Assembly: GCF_001399675.1 (NCBI RefSeq)
Contig: NZ_LJCO01000079.1
Location: 1-64,000 of the forward strand
DNA from: Paenalicyclobacillus ferrooxydans
GTDB lineage: Bacteria > Bacillota > Bacilli > Alicyclobacillales > Alicyclobacillaceae
DNA length: 64,000 nucleotides
Reading direction: 5' to 3'
Of this stretch, positions 35,569 to 43,290 are shown piece after piece. Made by a program: the position numbers and the translations under genes. The first letter of the stretch is position 1. Each line of letters starts with the position of its first letter. The notes under the pieces are model-generated. The model saw only the letters and a program-made list of their open reading frames with translations, was not told where the DNA came from and did not search any database.

Positions 35569-36414
35569 ATGATCCCACTTGATTTTGAATACCTTCTTGC
35601 GTCGTCTCTCAAGGACGCCGTGGGACGATTTGTCACGGCTGCAAATGCACGGATGTCTCCACTTTATTACGGCGGCGGGACTGAAATCATTACGCTGTCA
35701 AGACTCAATCAAGTGTACACAGATGCCGTCATCGATCTGAAGCCGATACCGGAGACTCAGGCCCTGTACGAGACGCACGGCCTTCTCGTCTTGGGCGCAT
35801 GCCTGCCGCTCACCAAAATCAGTGAGGACACGGGCTTGACGCAAGCGTTTCCGCTTCTTCAGCGGACGGTGACAGAAATAGCGGATCGAACAGCTCGCAA
35901 CAAGATTACCCTCGGCGGTAACATTTGCGGTCAGATTTTCTATCGTGAGGCTGTCTTACCGCTCCTGATTTGTGAAAGCCGACTGCGGATTGCGGGACCG
36001 TCAGGGCTTCGCGAAGCCAGCGCGATGCAAGTGTTTCGAAAACGCCTGCGGCTCAGCCGCGGTGAATTTCTGGCGCAGGTGGTAACGTCAGCGGCTGTCC
36101 GGAAAGCCCCGTTTATACATATCAAGCGGCGAAAGATGGGGAATGTCGGATACCCCATTATTACCCTGGCAGCAATTTCGGTGGATGGCCAAATTCGGGT
36201 TGGTGTGAGCGGCTTGTATCCCTATCCATTTCGTTCAGAGCAGATGGAAGCTGAACTCAACCGAACAGACCTGGCGCAAGAGCAGCGGATCGAGCGCGTG
36301 TTACGGATGTTATCTATGGAGGCCATACTGGATGACTTTGAAGCCTCACGTGAGTACCGCCTGTTTGTGTTTCGACAGTCACTGCTTGAGGTGCTTCAGC
36401 AACTGAAGGGGTGA
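35569..36414 (+). CDS. FAD-binding medium subunit, xanthine dehydrogenase family
   Basis: A 281-residue subunit of the CoxM/PucC type. FAD pyrophosphate contacts are in LYYGGGTEIITLSRL and in DRTARNKITLGGNICG, matching the usual GGT and IRNxxTIGGN motifs. The family C-terminal domain follows (HIKRRKMGNVGYPIITLAA). The start has GGGAGGGGGG upstream. It passes electrons from molybdenum via 2Fe-2S clusters to NAD+ or another acceptor. The next gene begins 6 bp after its stop. Confidence 0.9.
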   Translation: MIPLDFEYLLASSLKDAVGRFVTAANARMSPLYYGGGTEIITLSRLNQVYTDAVIDLKPIPETQALYETHGLLVLGACLPLTKISEDTGLTQAFPLLQRTVTEIADRTARNKITLGGNICGQIFYREAVLPLLICESRLRIAGPSGLREASAMQVFRKRLRLSRGEFLAQVVTSAAVRKAPFIHIKRRKMGNVGYPIITLAAISVDGQIRVGVSGLYPYPFRSEQMEAELNRTDLAQEQRIERVLRMLSMEAILDDFEASREYRLFVFRQSLLEVLQQLKG

Positions 36415-36420
36415 TGTGAG

Positions 36421-36876
36421 ATGGTTGCACGAAAACAAGAGATTCGACTGAAGGTGAACGGAGAAGAGCACGTGATTTTTGTGCGTCCAGCTGATCCGCT
36501 GTTGTCCGTCTTGCGCATGCAGTTGGGCTTAACTGGGAGTAAGCCTGGCTGCGAAAATGGGGATTGCGGAGCCTGCACTGTACTGGTCGATGGTGAACCG
36601 TATAAATCGTGTATTATGCTAGCCGTCGAAGCATCGAGCCGCGATGTTACCACTGTTGAGGGCCTGCGCGATGCGCCCATTCAGGGCGCGTTTGTAGACT
36701 GCTTCGCCTTCCAATGCGGGTATTGCACGCCCGGATTTCTGATGAATGCCCACGCACTCTTGCGGCACAACCCTTCACCGGATGACGAGGTCATTCGTGA
36801 ATGGCTGGAGTCGAACATCTGTCGATGCACCAGCTATGAGGAAATTGAGCGAGCGGTGAAGATGCTTTGTCAATGA
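36421..36876 (+). CDS. 2Fe-2S small subunit, xanthine dehydrogenase family
   Basis: A 151-residue protein with two [2Fe-2S] clusters. The plant-ferredoxin-type cluster is bound by Cys44, Cys49, Cys52 and Cys64 (GCENGDCGACTVLVDGEPY). The C-terminal helical-bundle cluster is bound by Cys99, Cys102, Cys134 and Cys136 (CGYCTPGF and NICRCTSYEEI). Length is normal for the family. The unit order Mo, FAD, Fe-S is found in many bacterial operons. Confidence 0.94.
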   Translation: MVARKQEIRLKVNGEEHVIFVRPADPLLSVLRMQLGLTGSKPGCENGDCGACTVLVDGEPYKSCIMLAVEASSRDVTTVEGLRDAPIQGAFVDCFAFQCGYCTPGFLMNAHALLRHNPSPDDEVIREWLESNICRCTSYEEIERAVKMLCQ

Positions 36877-36878
36877 AG

Positions 36879-36962
36879 GCAGACTTGGATGGCAGGCTTG
36901 GATGGCAGACTTGGATGGCAGACTTGGATGGCAGACTTGGATGGCAGACTTGGATGGCAGGC
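36879..36962. repeat. 13-bp tandem repeat (6 copies) directly after the Fe-S subunit gene
   Basis: GCAGACTTGGATG and close variants repeat six times, beginning two bases after the TGA at 36874-36876. It is the third example in this operon of tandem duplication at a gene end. Confidence 0.9.
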
Positions 36963-36980
36963 TCGGCTACGGCTCAAATC

Positions 36981-37988
36981 AGGCCTGCTTAGTCGCTGGC
37001 ATCGACTAAGCAGGGGCCTATTCGATCCGTTAAGTCGGCCCGAGCGACTTAACTTCCGATTATTCGCGACTTAAGACGGTGTGGCCGACTAAGCCGCAGC
37101 CGCTCGAGGCTAATTAGGTCAGCTTAGTCGCTGGCACCGACTAAGCAGGGGCCCATTCGATCCGTTAAGTCGGCCCGAGCGACTTAACCTACGATTATTC
37201 GCGACTTAAGACGGTGTGGCCGACTAAGCCCCAGCCACTCGCGGCTAATTAGGCCAGCTTAGTCGCTGGCACCGACTAAGCAGGGGCTCAGTCGATCCGT
37301 TAAGTCGGCCCGAGCGACTTAACCTGCGATTATTCGCGACTTAAGACGGTGTGGCCGACTAAGCCCCAGCCACTCGCGGCTAATTAGGCCAGCTTAGTCG
37401 CTGGCACCGACTAAGCAGGGGCTCAGTCGATCCGTTAAGTCGGCCCGAGCGACTTAACCTGCGATTATTCGCGACTTAAGACGGTGTGGCCGACTAAGCC
37501 GCAGCCGCTCGAGGCTAATTAGGTCAGCTTAGTCGCTGGCATCGACTAAGCAGGGGCCTATTCGATCCGTTAAGTCGGCCCGAGCGACTTAACCTGCGAT
37601 TATTCGCGACTTAAGACGGTGTGGCCGACTAAGCCGCAGCCGCTCGAGGCTAATTAGGCCAGCTTAGTCGCTGGCATCGACTAAGCAGGGGCCTATTCGA
37701 TCCGTTAAGTCGGCCCGAGCGACTTAACCTGCGATTATTCGCGACTTAAGACGGTGTGGCCGACTAAGCCGCAGCCGCTCGCGGCTAATTAGGCCAGCTT
37801 AGTCGCTGGCACCGACTAAGCAGGGGCTCAGTCGATCCGTTAAGTCGGCCCGAGCGACTTAACCTGCGATTATTCGCGACTTAAGACGGTGTGGCCGACT
37901 AAGCCGCAGCCGCTCGCGGCCCCCCGTCGCCAATCAGGCCTGCTTAGTCGCTGGCGCCGACTAAGCAGGGGCTCAGTCGATCCGTTAA
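36981..37988. repeat. 135-bp palindromic tandem array B (about 7.4 copies)
   Basis: CTTAGTCGCTGGC recurs at 36988, 37123, 37258, 37393, 37528, 37663 and 37798 (exactly 135 bp apart) and once more at 37943 after a 10-bp longer, altered unit. Each unit carries a CTTAGTCG...CGACTAAG palindrome, a TTAAGTCG...CGACTTAA palindrome and a third degenerate pair. The period and the TTAAGTCG/CGACTTAA arms are the same as in array A (17409-17908), but the spacer sequences differ. Variation among units is confined to a few positions (ATC/ACC in the loop, CTATT/CCATT/CTCAG, GAGGC/GCGGC), so units have been homogenised. There is no coding potential. Confidence 0.95.
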
Positions 37989-38171
37989 GGATGTCATGAG
38001 GGTGAAGTATCAAAATGAGGGTGAATCCCAAAATGAAAAGCGGCGATGGTCCAGCCCTCGCCGCTTACCTTTTGTAGAGGTTCATTTGACCCCTGAATGA
38101 CTCGGCCTGAAACAACCGGTCGTCCAACCAGCCATACCAGCCATACCAGCCAGCCGCAATCAAATCGCAGG
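37989..38171. other. Spacer after array B with repeated ATGAGGGTGAA motif
   Basis: CATGAGGGTGAA and AATGAGGGTGAA occur about 20 bp apart near 37995-38025, and TTCATTTGACCCC follows near 38080. These recall the ends of IS21-type elements, but no inverted-repeat pair or transposase is present, so this is at most a remnant. AGCCATACC is duplicated near 38130-38150. Confidence 0.3.
38034..38066 (-). terminator. Rho-independent terminator downstream of the PAS kinase gene
   Basis: A 9-bp stem (AAGCGGCGA / TCGCCGCTT) is followed on the minus strand by TTCATTTT. It lies about 105 bp beyond the kinase stop codon. Confidence 0.6.
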
Positions 38172-39287
38172 TTATATCGACTTCTGATCCGCTGTCATCA
38201 GTGAGGCGGTGGTCGGAAGTTCAATCTCAATCGTCGTTCCTTCGTTCGGCTTGCTCTCAATGGACATCCGGCCTTTGTGCGCCTGGATAATCTGGTGACA
38301 GATCATGAGGCCGAGTCCCGTACCTTTGTCCTTTGTTGTGTAAAAAGGTTCGCCGATTTTACTGAGCAACTCAGGAGGAATTCCCGTACCTTGATCCTTC
38401 ACCCGGACCTTTGCCAGGTCGACGTCTTCATCGTAAGACGCTGCAATGGTCAAAGTCCCGCCGTCCGGCATCGCCTCGATGGCGTTTTTAATGAGATTGA
38501 TGAACACCTGCTTGAGTTGATTCTGATCGCACATAATGGCTGGCAGATCCGGATTAATATCCATTGCAATCTGCACCTTGGAGCGGTTCGCTTGATAATT
38601 CATCAAGCTTATCACGGCATCAAGAATCGACCGCAAGTCTTTGCGCTCCAGATGTGTTCCGTGCATCTTCTCGGGCTTAGCCAGCAACATGAACTCGTTG
38701 ACGATATTGTCGATCCGATCGATCTCAGACAAAATCATGTTCACCTGGTCCGAACCTGCATCGGTGTCTGACTGAAGCAACTGCACGGACCATTTTAACG
38801 CTGCAAGCGGATTTCTTATCTCATGCGCAATGCCTGAGGCGAGCTGCGCAACAGCAGATATCTTGTCAGAACGGCGTAAAAACTCTTCAGCCTTTTTCCG
38901 CTCTGTAATGTCAATTCGGAATGAAACGTACTGATATGGTTTTTTGTGTTCATCAAGACATGGCACAATCGTTGTATCCATCCAGTACAGTGTTCCGTCC
39001 TTGGCTTGGTTGCGGATTTCACCACGCCAGATTCCGCCTTGAGCAATGGTGCGCCACATGTCACGAAAAAACTCCTTGGAGTGGTAGCTGGAGTTGATGA
39101 TCCGGTGATTCTGACCCAGCAGTTCGTCACGGCTGTACTTGGAGATTTCGCAGAACTTGGTGTTTGCGAAAATAATGTTTCCACGGACGTCTGTAATCGC
39201 AACAATCAATGCTTCGTCCAAGGCGAAGTTGATGTCGCTGATTTGCTTTAGCGCTTCCTCCATGGAGCGAATGGCATCTTTCAACAT
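38172..39287 (-). CDS. Orphan PAS-domain sensor histidine kinase (sporulation-kinase-like)
   Basis: A 371-residue soluble kinase with no membrane segment. The PAS domain covers about 20-135 (ALIVAITDVRGNIIFANTKF, ending in the PAC pattern YVSFRIDITERKKAE). The dimerisation H-box is LASGIAHEIRNPLAALKWSV. The catalytic domain carries an N-box (FINLIKNAIEAMP), G1 (VKDQGTGIP) and G2 (TTKDKGTGLGLMIC). HEIRNPLAALK is typical of KinA-like kinases feeding Spo0A, and no response regulator is adjacent. Codon 7 (ATG 39287) is chosen because AAGGAGA is at the right distance. The promoter region carries the 16-bp dyad at 39385-39400. Confidence 0.88.
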   Translation of the reverse strand: MLKDAIRSMEEALKQISDINFALDEALIVAITDVRGNIIFANTKFCEISKYSRDELLGQNHRIINSSYHSKEFFRDMWRTIAQGGIWRGEIRNQAKDGTLYWMDTTIVPCLDEHKKPYQYVSFRIDITERKKAEEFLRRSDKISAVAQLASGIAHEIRNPLAALKWSVQLLQSDTDAGSDQVNMILSEIDRIDNIVNEFMLLAKPEKMHGTHLERKDLRSILDAVISLMNYQANRSKVQIAMDINPDLPAIMCDQNQLKQVFINLIKNAIEAMPDGGTLTIAASYDEDVDLAKVRVKDQGTGIPPELLSKIGEPFYTTKDKGTGLGLMICHQIIQAHKGRMSIESKPNEGTTIEIELPTTASLMTADQKSI

Positions 39288-39355
39288 GGGGAATTTCTCC
39301 TTCACTCCAGAGTGTATACCTTCAAGCTTGAACGAAGCTGAGCGACAGAATTTTC

Positions 39356-39400
39356 AGTATAGTACTAAGTAACTATTGAATGTATAGTCTAAATGAACTA
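39356..39400 (-). promoter_or_regulatory. Promoter of the PAS kinase with 16-bp dyad element
   Basis: On the minus strand TATACT (39361-39356) predicts a start near 39349. The dyad TAGTTCATTTAGACTA (minus-strand reading of 39385-39400) is centred about 43 bp upstream of it and has no good -35 hexamer in between, as expected for activator-dependent promoters. It matches the element at 53959-53974 at 13 of 16 positions. On the plus strand TTGAAT (39376) and TATTAT (39399), 17 bp apart, could form a promoter for malic enzyme that the dyad overlaps. Confidence 0.45.
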
Positions 39401-39549
39401 TTATGATGTACTTATAATGTCGCATAACAATGGATGTTCGTCAATTGGTGTCTAAGCACAAGGAATTTGTTGCATGCGCGTCGTAGTGGTAGTTGTGGTG
39501 GTAGTCGTACTGCTGTTTATAACTGAATTTTTTGAAGGGGTGGAAAGCT

Positions 39550-41010
39550 GTGGCTAGTTACACGAAGAGTGGGTTTCACGTTGTATTTCGACTGCGCATC
39601 GAGACAGGCACTCCATTTGGCGACACGTATGCAGCAATCTCACAAGCTGGCGGAGATGTTATTGCAATGGATATGCACCACGTGGAACCGGACTTTTCGG
39701 TCCGCGACATTACCGTACTCGTCCGCAGTGACGAAGAGCGTCAGCGAGTGGTGGCAGCATTGCAAAACCGCCCCGGAGTTCAGGTCCTGAATTATTCGGA
39801 CCGTACGTTTTTGCTTCATCTAGGTGGAAAAATCGGCACCGCTCTGAAAATGCCGGTAAAAAATCGCGACGATCTGTCGATGGTGTACACACCTGGAGTG
39901 GCCAGGATCTGTGAAGCGATTCACGAAGACAAGAGCAAAGTATTCCAACTGACCATTAAGCGTAACACGATAGCCGTTGTCACAGATGGATCCGCGGTTC
40001 TTGGCCTCGGTGACATTGGACCGGAAGCTGCGTTACCTGTAATGGAAGGAAAAGCAATGCTGTTCAAACAATTTGCCGATCTCGATGCATTTCCCATCGC
40101 GTTGAACACACAGGACCCCGATGAAATTGTGCAGATCGTGAAATCGATTTCACCTGTGTTTGGCGGTATCAACCTCGAGGATATTTCGTCGCCTCGGTGC
40201 TTTGAGATTGAAAACCGACTGAAAGAAGAACTCGACATCCCTGTCTTTCATGATGACCAACACGGCACTGCTGTTGTAATGCTTGCAGGACTTCTCAATG
40301 CCTTGAAAATTGTCGGCAAAAAGATGGAAGACTTGTACGTTGTTGTTGCCGGAGTGGGTGCCGCTGGGGTGGCCTGTACCAAAATTCTTCAGGCATCGGG
40401 CGTTCGGGAGATTGTCGGCTGTGACAGACAAGGTATCATCGACCCATCCAAAGAGTACGAGAATCCCATCAAACAGTGGTATGCGAGAAACACCAATCAT
40501 TCGGGCCGACAAGGTTCCCTGGCTGATGCAATACGCGGCGCAGACGTATTTATCGGCGTCTCCGGACCAGGAATCCTTACAGCGGATGACATGAAGGCGA
40601 TGGCACCCGATCCGATTGTTTTTGCGATGGCAAACCCTGTACCTGAGATTTTGCCCGAAATTGCTGAACCGTATGTTCGAGTAATGGCAACCGGTCGATC
40701 CGATTACCCCAATCAGATTAACAACGTCCTGTGCTTCCCAGGGATCTTCCGCGGTGCGTTGGATGTCCGTGCGCGGGAGATTAACGAGGCCATGAAACTG
40801 GCTGCTGCACGAGCGATTGCTGAGTGCGTTCCGGAAGCGGAACGCAACGAGCAATACATCATTCCAAGCGTGTTCAATCCGCAAGTGGTGGACTCGGTGC
40901 GCAAAGCAGTATCCGAAGCGGCGGTCGCGACTGGAGTGGCAAGACGTCGTCTAGGCTCTGGAACAAGTACAGTTGTGGACGAATTTGAAGAAGCACATGT
41001 TACCGAGTAA
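39550..41010 (+). CDS. NAD(P)-dependent malic enzyme with N-terminal ACT domain
   Basis: A 486-residue enzyme converting malate to pyruvate and CO2. Residues about 1-80 form an ACT-type regulatory domain (FHVVFRLRIE, ISQAGGDVIAMD, VRDITVLVRSDEERQRVV). The catalytic part begins LSMVYTPGVARICEAI and contains AVVTDGSAVLGLGDIGP, FGGINLEDISSPRCFEIE (metal ligands), VFHDDQHGTAVV and the dinucleotide loop VVAGVGAAGVACTKIL. This matches the ~480-residue ACT-containing malic enzymes of Bacillota. GTG 39550 is chosen because AAGGGGTGG is six bases upstream; a TTG at 39532 lies before it. Confidence 0.92.
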   Translation: MASYTKSGFHVVFRLRIETGTPFGDTYAAISQAGGDVIAMDMHHVEPDFSVRDITVLVRSDEERQRVVAALQNRPGVQVLNYSDRTFLLHLGGKIGTALKMPVKNRDDLSMVYTPGVARICEAIHEDKSKVFQLTIKRNTIAVVTDGSAVLGLGDIGPEAALPVMEGKAMLFKQFADLDAFPIALNTQDPDEIVQIVKSISPVFGGINLEDISSPRCFEIENRLKEELDIPVFHDDQHGTAVVMLAGLLNALKIVGKKMEDLYVVVAGVGAAGVACTKILQASGVREIVGCDRQGIIDPSKEYENPIKQWYARNTNHSGRQGSLADAIRGADVFIGVSGPGILTADDMKAMAPDPIVFAMANPVPEILPEIAEPYVRVMATGRSDYPNQINNVLCFPGIFRGALDVRAREINEAMKLAAARAIAECVPEAERNEQYIIPSVFNPQVVDSVRKAVSEAAVATGVARRRLGSGTSTVVDEFEEAHVTE

Positions 41011-41062
41011 AATTCAAACCATGAAACTTATGTGACAAGCACTAAGATGATGGAACATGAGT

Positions 41063-41108
41063 ACAGTTCTTGGACCCTTACAATGGTTCAGGAACTGTAT
41101 TATTGTTT
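41063..41108 (+). terminator. Hairpin after malic enzyme, probable weak terminator
   Basis: ACAGTTCTTGGACC and GGTTCAGGAACTGT pair with two mismatches around an 8-nt loop and are followed by ATTATTGTTT. It could end the malic enzyme transcript before the Crp/Fnr gene. An operator role is also possible. Confidence 0.4.
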
Positions 41109-41144
41109 ACGGGAACTATAGTGAAGTGGATGGGGGGGAAGGCG

Positions 41145-41795
41145 ATGTTTTTGCAGGACGTGGAATTGTTTCGCGATCTTCCGCAGGAGGATCTTGAACG
41201 GATCGCCAGTTTAGCGATTGAGCGGAACTACGATAAAGGTGAGTACGTCTTCATGGAGGGGCAAACTCGAGAAGCGATTTACTTCGTTGAGCGGGGGCTC
41301 ATTAAAGTGTTCAAGGTGGATGAAGAGGGGCGCGAGCAGATTGTCAACATCATGGGCCCTCCCCAGATGTTTCCCCACGTGGGTTTCTTCGACAATACAC
41401 CATATCCGGGGACGGCAGAGGTATTAACACCTGCCGTACTTTGGTCGATTCATAGCAAACGGTTTGATGAACTGATGACCGCGAATCCTCAGATCATGAA
41501 GCGTCTGATGAGTGTGATGGGGCGGCGCATCCGTCAACTGCAGGGAAAACTGCAGGAACTAGCTTTGTTTGACGCACGTCAACGCGTGGAAGCATTACTT
41601 CGTCACTTTTGCGAGGAACATGGTCACCCAGAACAGGGTGGTATCCGTCTGAAATTGCCTGTGACTCATACTGAACTCGCACAAATGGTCGGGATGAGTC
41701 GCGAGTCGGTGAACCGTATTTGGAATCAACTGCGACGGGAAGGCTTGATTGAGCGGAACAAAGAGGACTGGATTATTCATCCGGATTGGACGTAA
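41145..41795 (+). CDS. Crp/Fnr-family transcriptional regulator (second copy)
   Basis: A 216-residue regulator with a beta-roll sensor domain (about 1-125: MFLQDVELFRDLPQEDLERIA, YFVERGLIKVFKVDEEGREQ) and a C-terminal winged helix (LPVTHTELAQMVGMSRESVNRIWNQLRREG). It lacks the Cys cluster of oxygen-sensing Fnr. ATG 41145 is selected from the GGGGGGAAGG ribosome binding site. It is followed by a heme-copper-like membrane protein, so a respiratory target is plausible. The CRP-like palindrome at 44701-44718 is a candidate target. Confidence 0.9.
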   Translation: MFLQDVELFRDLPQEDLERIASLAIERNYDKGEYVFMEGQTREAIYFVERGLIKVFKVDEEGREQIVNIMGPPQMFPHVGFFDNTPYPGTAEVLTPAVLWSIHSKRFDELMTANPQIMKRLMSVMGRRIRQLQGKLQELALFDARQRVEALLRHFCEEHGHPEQGGIRLKLPVTHTELAQMVGMSRESVNRIWNQLRREGLIERNKEDWIIHPDWT

Positions 41796-41833
41796 CGGGA
41801 GTCGGGCGTAACGGGAGTGGGCGTAACGGGAGA
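41791..41833. repeat. 15/16-bp tandem repeat across the Crp/Fnr stop codon (about 3 copies)
   Basis: CGTAACGGGAGTCGGG, CGTAACGGGAGTGGG and CGTAACGGGAGA follow each other. The first contains the TAA stop at 41793-41795, so the 3' end of the gene has been tandemly copied. Confidence 0.85.
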
Positions 41834-41923
41834 CTTAAACGCATGCACGTAACCGGACTTTACGTACGAGGTCTGCGAGGTCCTTTGACCTTCGAAATCA
41901 AGCCGTGAACGGGGGACTTTGCG

Positions 41924-43201
41924 GTGACCGCACGACAGCAGGGACCGAAACTGCCACAGGGGTTTATTTTTATTGCGTTTCTCAATTTTACCGTTGGAGC
42001 CGTCTTGGGTGCCGTGATGGCTGTAGATCCGGCTGAAATGCCGGTGCTTGCAGGGATACATGCGATTCTGAATCCGTACGGTTGGTTAACAGTACTTATC
42101 TACGGGATGACCTTTGCCGTATTGGCGCTGTCTTTGGGGGTTCGCCTGCCCACTTTGTGGCAGGGTTGGTTGCAACTTGTTGTTGCTGAAGGCGGCGTGG
42201 TGTTGGTTGTTGTCGGGGCCTCCGCGAGCCTTGACTGGATCCGCAGAATCGGCGTCATATTGCTTGTCTTGGCGCCGGTGCTGTTTCTCTATAACATACT
42301 CTCCGGAGTGCGTTATACCCGTAAAACTGCAGGCACTGCACAGCAGGTGCAAGCGGATGCAGGGCGCTTGTTTGGACGCTTTGCCGCGTACCGTGCCACG
42401 GATGCAGTAGGGCAGCGAGGGACAGACCTCTCACTGATGATTTTTATCGTTGCTGCTGTGTGGGCAGCCATCGAAGACTGGGGAGCAGCAGCAGGGGTGG
42501 GACTTGCAACGACATCTCGCCTGGAATGGTTGACGTTCTATGGGTGGATTGGCGGTACGACGCTGTCTGTAGCCCTGCACCTTGCCCCAAGGTTCCTCGG
42601 TCGTAAAGTGGAGCCTGCGTGGCTGTGGAGTATGCTTCAAGTTGCTTGGTTTGGCGGAGTGCTATTGGCCGAACTCGGCTCCGCTTTCGGGGTGTCGTGG
42701 AACCGCGTTGGGAGCGTCCTTGTGGGGGGGGCTTTGTTCGTCACGGCACTGCGCTACATTCAATTGTCGTTGGTCAGAGGCAAGCATCAAGACGATGCTG
42801 GCGAAACGTCAAGAGTCATCGGCGGACCAGGACTCGCCGCTTGGTTTACCGCATGGGGCTTCGCATTGGTATTTGGCGGCATTTTGGTTGTGAACGGGCA
42901 ACCCTTTGCGCTCTCGTCCATCCACTTTCTTTTTCTCGGCTTCATCACATCGCTCGTCTACGCAGTTGGCTACACAGCTTTTCCCATTGTTCTCGGTCGT
43001 TCGGCTCCGCAACCGTGGCTGGGGTACGTACAGATTGCCTGTGCCATCATCGGTGCAGCGTCATTAATCTATGCATTTGTTCTTTTTGGAAACGGTGTCG
43101 TAAACCGGTTGTTGTTAGGTGCAGGCGGGGTGTTCGCAGTTGTTGGGGTTCTCGGTTTTCTGGCTATGTGGGCAATTCCGAGCCGAAGGCGAGCGCTGTG
43201 A
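41924..43201 (+). CDS. Polytopic membrane protein with heme-copper/NnrS-like motifs
   Basis: A 425-residue protein with about twelve transmembrane segments. Three segments share a His/Tyr-Gly-Trp-type pattern reminiscent of NnrS and of cytochrome oxidase subunit I relatives: AGIHAILNPYGWLTVLIYGM (about 45-64), FYGWIGGTTLSVALHLAPRF with LGRK (about 205-230) and IHFLFLGFITSLVYAVGYTA followed by FPIVLGR (about 330-360). In NnrS-like proteins such His residues may bind heme or copper. It follows a Crp/Fnr regulator and precedes DUF2249 and FixABCX genes, which fits a respiratory or nitric-oxide-related role, by inference. GTG 41924 has GGGGGAC upstream. Confidence 0.6.
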   Translation: MTARQQGPKLPQGFIFIAFLNFTVGAVLGAVMAVDPAEMPVLAGIHAILNPYGWLTVLIYGMTFAVLALSLGVRLPTLWQGWLQLVVAEGGVVLVVVGASASLDWIRRIGVILLVLAPVLFLYNILSGVRYTRKTAGTAQQVQADAGRLFGRFAAYRATDAVGQRGTDLSLMIFIVAAVWAAIEDWGAAAGVGLATTSRLEWLTFYGWIGGTTLSVALHLAPRFLGRKVEPAWLWSMLQVAWFGGVLLAELGSAFGVSWNRVGSVLVGGALFVTALRYIQLSLVRGKHQDDAGETSRVIGGPGLAAWFTAWGFALVFGGILVVNGQPFALSSIHFLFLGFITSLVYAVGYTAFPIVLGRSAPQPWLGYVQIACAIIGAASLIYAFVLFGNGVVNRLLLGAGGVFAVVGVLGFLAMWAIPSRRRAL

Positions 43202-43290
43202 ATGCCCGTTGCACCACAGCGCTGAAGGAGGATTTAGCTAGTCCATAACAAGTATCACGTTGCAGCACGAGGAGACAAATGAGTCAACTG

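Noticed and set aside
35115-35636. Minus-strand frames encoding Ala-Ile-Leu repeats across the 18-bp array
   Set aside because: They are produced purely by the 18-bp period and overlap two real plus-strand genes.
36981-37988. CRISPR array
   Set aside because: Spacers between palindromes are the same in every 135-bp unit, repeats are too long-period, and no cas genes are present.
37989-38120. IS21-type insertion sequence ends
   Set aside because: Only short ATGAGGGTGAA and TTGACCCC-like strings are present. There is no transposase and no terminal inverted repeat pair.
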